From Candidatus Neoanaerotignum tabaqchaliae (GTDB lineage: Bacteria > Bacillota > Clostridia > Lachnospirales > Anaerotignaceae), in the NCBI GenBank assembly GCA_904420235.1, contig CAJFUS010000080.1, positions 1 to 6,560 on the forward strand: 6,560 nt of DNA, read 5' to 3'. Each line of letters starts with the position of its first letter. The first letter of the stretch is position 1. A model generated the notes under the pieces. That model ran no database searches. It was not told the DNA's origin and saw only the letters and a list, made by a program, of their open reading frames with translations. Shown piece after piece: positions 5,321 to 6,560 of the stretch. The position numbers and the translations under genes are program-made.

Positions 5321-6250
5321 TTGGTAAACTTTAAAGAAATAATGAGCAGGCCCGAAAGACTTACGGGCGGCCATAGAATGTGCGCCGGCTGCGGCGGCAC
5401 AATAGCTGTAAGAAACGTTCTTAGGGCTTTAAAACCAGAAGACAAAGCTGTTATAGCAAACGCTACTGGCTGTCTTGAGGTTTCAACATTCATGTATCCT
5501 TTTACAGCATGGAAGGATTCTTATATACATAACGCATTTGAGAACGCCGGCGCCACATTAAGCGGTGTTGAGGCGGCTTACAATGTAATGAAAAGAAAGG
5601 GCAAAATTGACGATACATTTAAATTTATAGCTTTCGGCGGCGACGGCGGCACATACGATATAGGCTTTCAGTCTCTTTCCGGCGCTATGGAAAGAAATCA
5701 CGACTTGGTTTATGTTTGTTATGACAACGGTGCTTACATGAACACAGGCATTCAAAGGTCATCAGCAACTCCTATGTACGCCGACACAACAACAACTCCT
5801 GCCGGAAAAGTATCCAACGGAAAAATGCAGAACAGAAAGGACCTTGCCGAAATTATCGCAAGCCACCACATACCTTATGTTGCTCAAACAACATTCCTTT
5901 CAAACTTCCGAGATTTGCACACAAAGGCTGAAAAAGCCATCTACACGAAGGGTGCCGCTTATCTTAACATAATGGCTCCATGTCCAAGAGGCTGGAGATA
6001 CCCTACGGAGAACATAATGGAAATGTGCAAATTAGGCGTTGAAACATGCTACTGGCCTCTTTTTGAGGTAATAGACGGCAAATGGATTCTTAACTACAAG
6101 CCTAAAAACAAGCTTCCTATTGAGGAATTTCTTAAGTATCAAGGAAGATTTAAGCATCTTTTCAAAAAAGGCAACGAGCATCTTATCGAGCAGTTCCAAA
6201 AGGAAGTTGACCAAAGATGGGAACAGCTTCTTAAGTTCTGCGAAGAATAA
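5321..6250 (+). CDS. porB: 2-oxoacid:ferredoxin oxidoreductase, beta subunit
   Basis: The 309-aa beta subunit binds the diphosphate end of thiamine diphosphate and the proximal [4Fe-4S] cluster. The thiamine/magnesium motif begins at GDGG (107-110) and ends at YDNGAYMNTG (134-143). Cluster ligands expected from the pyruvate enzymes are present: C21 and C24 in MCAGCG, C51 in TGC, and C221 in MAPCPRGW. Length and order agree with full-length beta subunits. It is the last gene of the operon, 14 bases after the alpha stop, starts at TTG, and is followed by hairpins at 6277-6297 and 6366-6395. With alpha, gamma and delta it makes a complete enzyme with no missing key residue. Confidence 0.95.
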   Translation: MVNFKEIMSRPERLTGGHRMCAGCGGTIAVRNVLRALKPEDKAVIANATGCLEVSTFMYPFTAWKDSYIHNAFENAGATLSGVEAAYNVMKRKGKIDDTFKFIAFGGDGGTYDIGFQSLSGAMERNHDLVYVCYDNGAYMNTGIQRSSATPMYADTTTTPAGKVSNGKMQNRKDLAEIIASHHIPYVAQTTFLSNFRDLHTKAEKAIYTKGAAYLNIMAPCPRGWRYPTENIMEMCKLGVETCYWPLFEVIDGKWILNYKPKNKLPIEEFLKYQGRFKHLFKKGNEHLIEQFQKEVDQRWEQLLKFCEE

Positions 6251-6276
6251 TATACTCAGCCAATACATACCCCTCG

Positions 6277-6297
6277 GCCGGAGGTTAATTCTTCGGC
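6277..6297 (+). terminator. candidate hairpin just after the operon
   Basis: GCCGGAGG (6277-6284) can pair with TCTTCGGC (6290-6297) in an eight-bp stem with two G-U pairs and a five-base loop, followed by TTAATATT. It lies 27 bases after the beta stop. The tail is a poor T tract, so it may protect the 3' end or be a processing remnant rather than the main stop. Confidence 0.4.
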
Positions 6298-6365
6298 TTA
6301 ATATTCAATTTACTGTGATTTCAAGATAAAACCATAAAAAATAAACCTTCTTTACTTTAAACATA

Positions 6366-6395
6366 AAGCCTCCATAATTTTTATTATGGAGGCTT
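6366..6395. terminator. intrinsic terminator of the oxidoreductase operon
   Basis: A perfect 13-bp stem, AAGCCTCCATAAT (6366-6378) with ATTATGGAGGCTT (6383-6395), closes on a TTTT loop. It is followed on the plus strand by a pyrimidine- and T-rich tail (CTTCTATTCT). On the minus strand it is followed by TTTATGTTTAAAG, so it might also work in reverse. It is the main transcription end for the operon. Confidence 0.8.
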
Positions 6396-6560
6396 CTTCT
6401 ATTCTAAATTAATTAACAGGTCTATATTTCCTGTAAGTTTTGTCATTATCTAAAAGCTTAAAATACTGTCTTTTATTTTCCACTTTAGCGTAAGATATTG
6501 AAAAGATATGATTGCAGCATACTTTAAGTACATATAAAAATGCCTTTCAGCTGCTGCAAT
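6396..6560. other. right flank without a supported gene
   Basis: No gene can be supported. A minus-strand frame is open between a TGA at 6547-6549 and a TAA at 6409-6411 and reads plausibly at its end (KTYRKYRPVN), but it has no ATG and no ribosome binding site in the window. It may be chance or a decayed gene tail whose beginning lies to the right. Confidence 0.4.

Noticed and set aside
6409..6546. Minus-strand frame ending KTYRKYRPVN as a partial gene
   Set aside because: It is closed by a TGA at 6547-6549, has no ATG and no ribosome binding site, and matches no family I know, so it is not called as a gene.
1..6560. Mobile element, CRISPR array, tRNA or rRNA
   Set aside because: No transposase, regularly spaced repeats, terminal inverted repeats or tRNA/rRNA signature were seen on either strand.

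Overview
The window looks like chromosomal DNA from a low-GC, anaerobic, spore-forming Clostridia-type Firmicute. The basis is AT-rich intergenic DNA, strong AGGAGG ribosome binding sites, frequent TTG starts, many ATA/AGA/AGG codons, a ferredoxin-dependent 2-oxoacid oxidoreductase, a copper-amine-oxidase-like 'stalk' protein and a SpoIIID-type helix-turn-helix gene. No genus can be named from the sequence alone.

Layout. Bases 1-382 hold no convincing gene. Bases 383-1060 (minus) encode a secreted stalk-domain protein with a clear sigma-A-type promoter at 1124-1152. A strong hairpin terminator (1216-1256) ends the next minus-strand unit. That unit contains a very short SpoIIID-like gene (1274-1414, 46 aa, TTG start) preceded by a candidate sigma-E-like promoter (1445-1473). 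Bases 1501-2916 (minus) encode a sigma-54-dependent activator with a PAS domain, an AAA+ domain and an unusual C-terminus. A 333-bp divergent intergenic region follows. It holds the activator's own candidate promoter, several palindromes and a near-perfect sigma-54 promoter (3188-3204). Bases 3250-6250 (plus) are a tight four-gene operon in the order gamma-delta-alpha-beta, encoding a complete four-subunit 2-oxoacid:ferredoxin oxidoreductase of the pyruvate/2-ketoisovalerate family. Hairpins at 6277-6297 and 6366-6395 end it, and the last 165 bases have no supported gene.

How the parts work together. The activator gene lies back to back with the operon, and the operon has a textbook -24/-12 element. 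The simplest model is that the PAS domain senses a metabolite or redox cue, and the AAA+ domain then remodels RNA polymerase-sigma-54 to switch on oxidative decarboxylation of a 2-oxoacid to an acyl-CoA with reduction of ferredoxin. The substrate (pyruvate, 2-oxobutyrate or a branched-chain 2-oxoacid from amino-acid fermentation) cannot be settled from sequence. The two less ordinary items are the miniature SpoIIID-like gene and the activator's non-Fis C-terminal domain.
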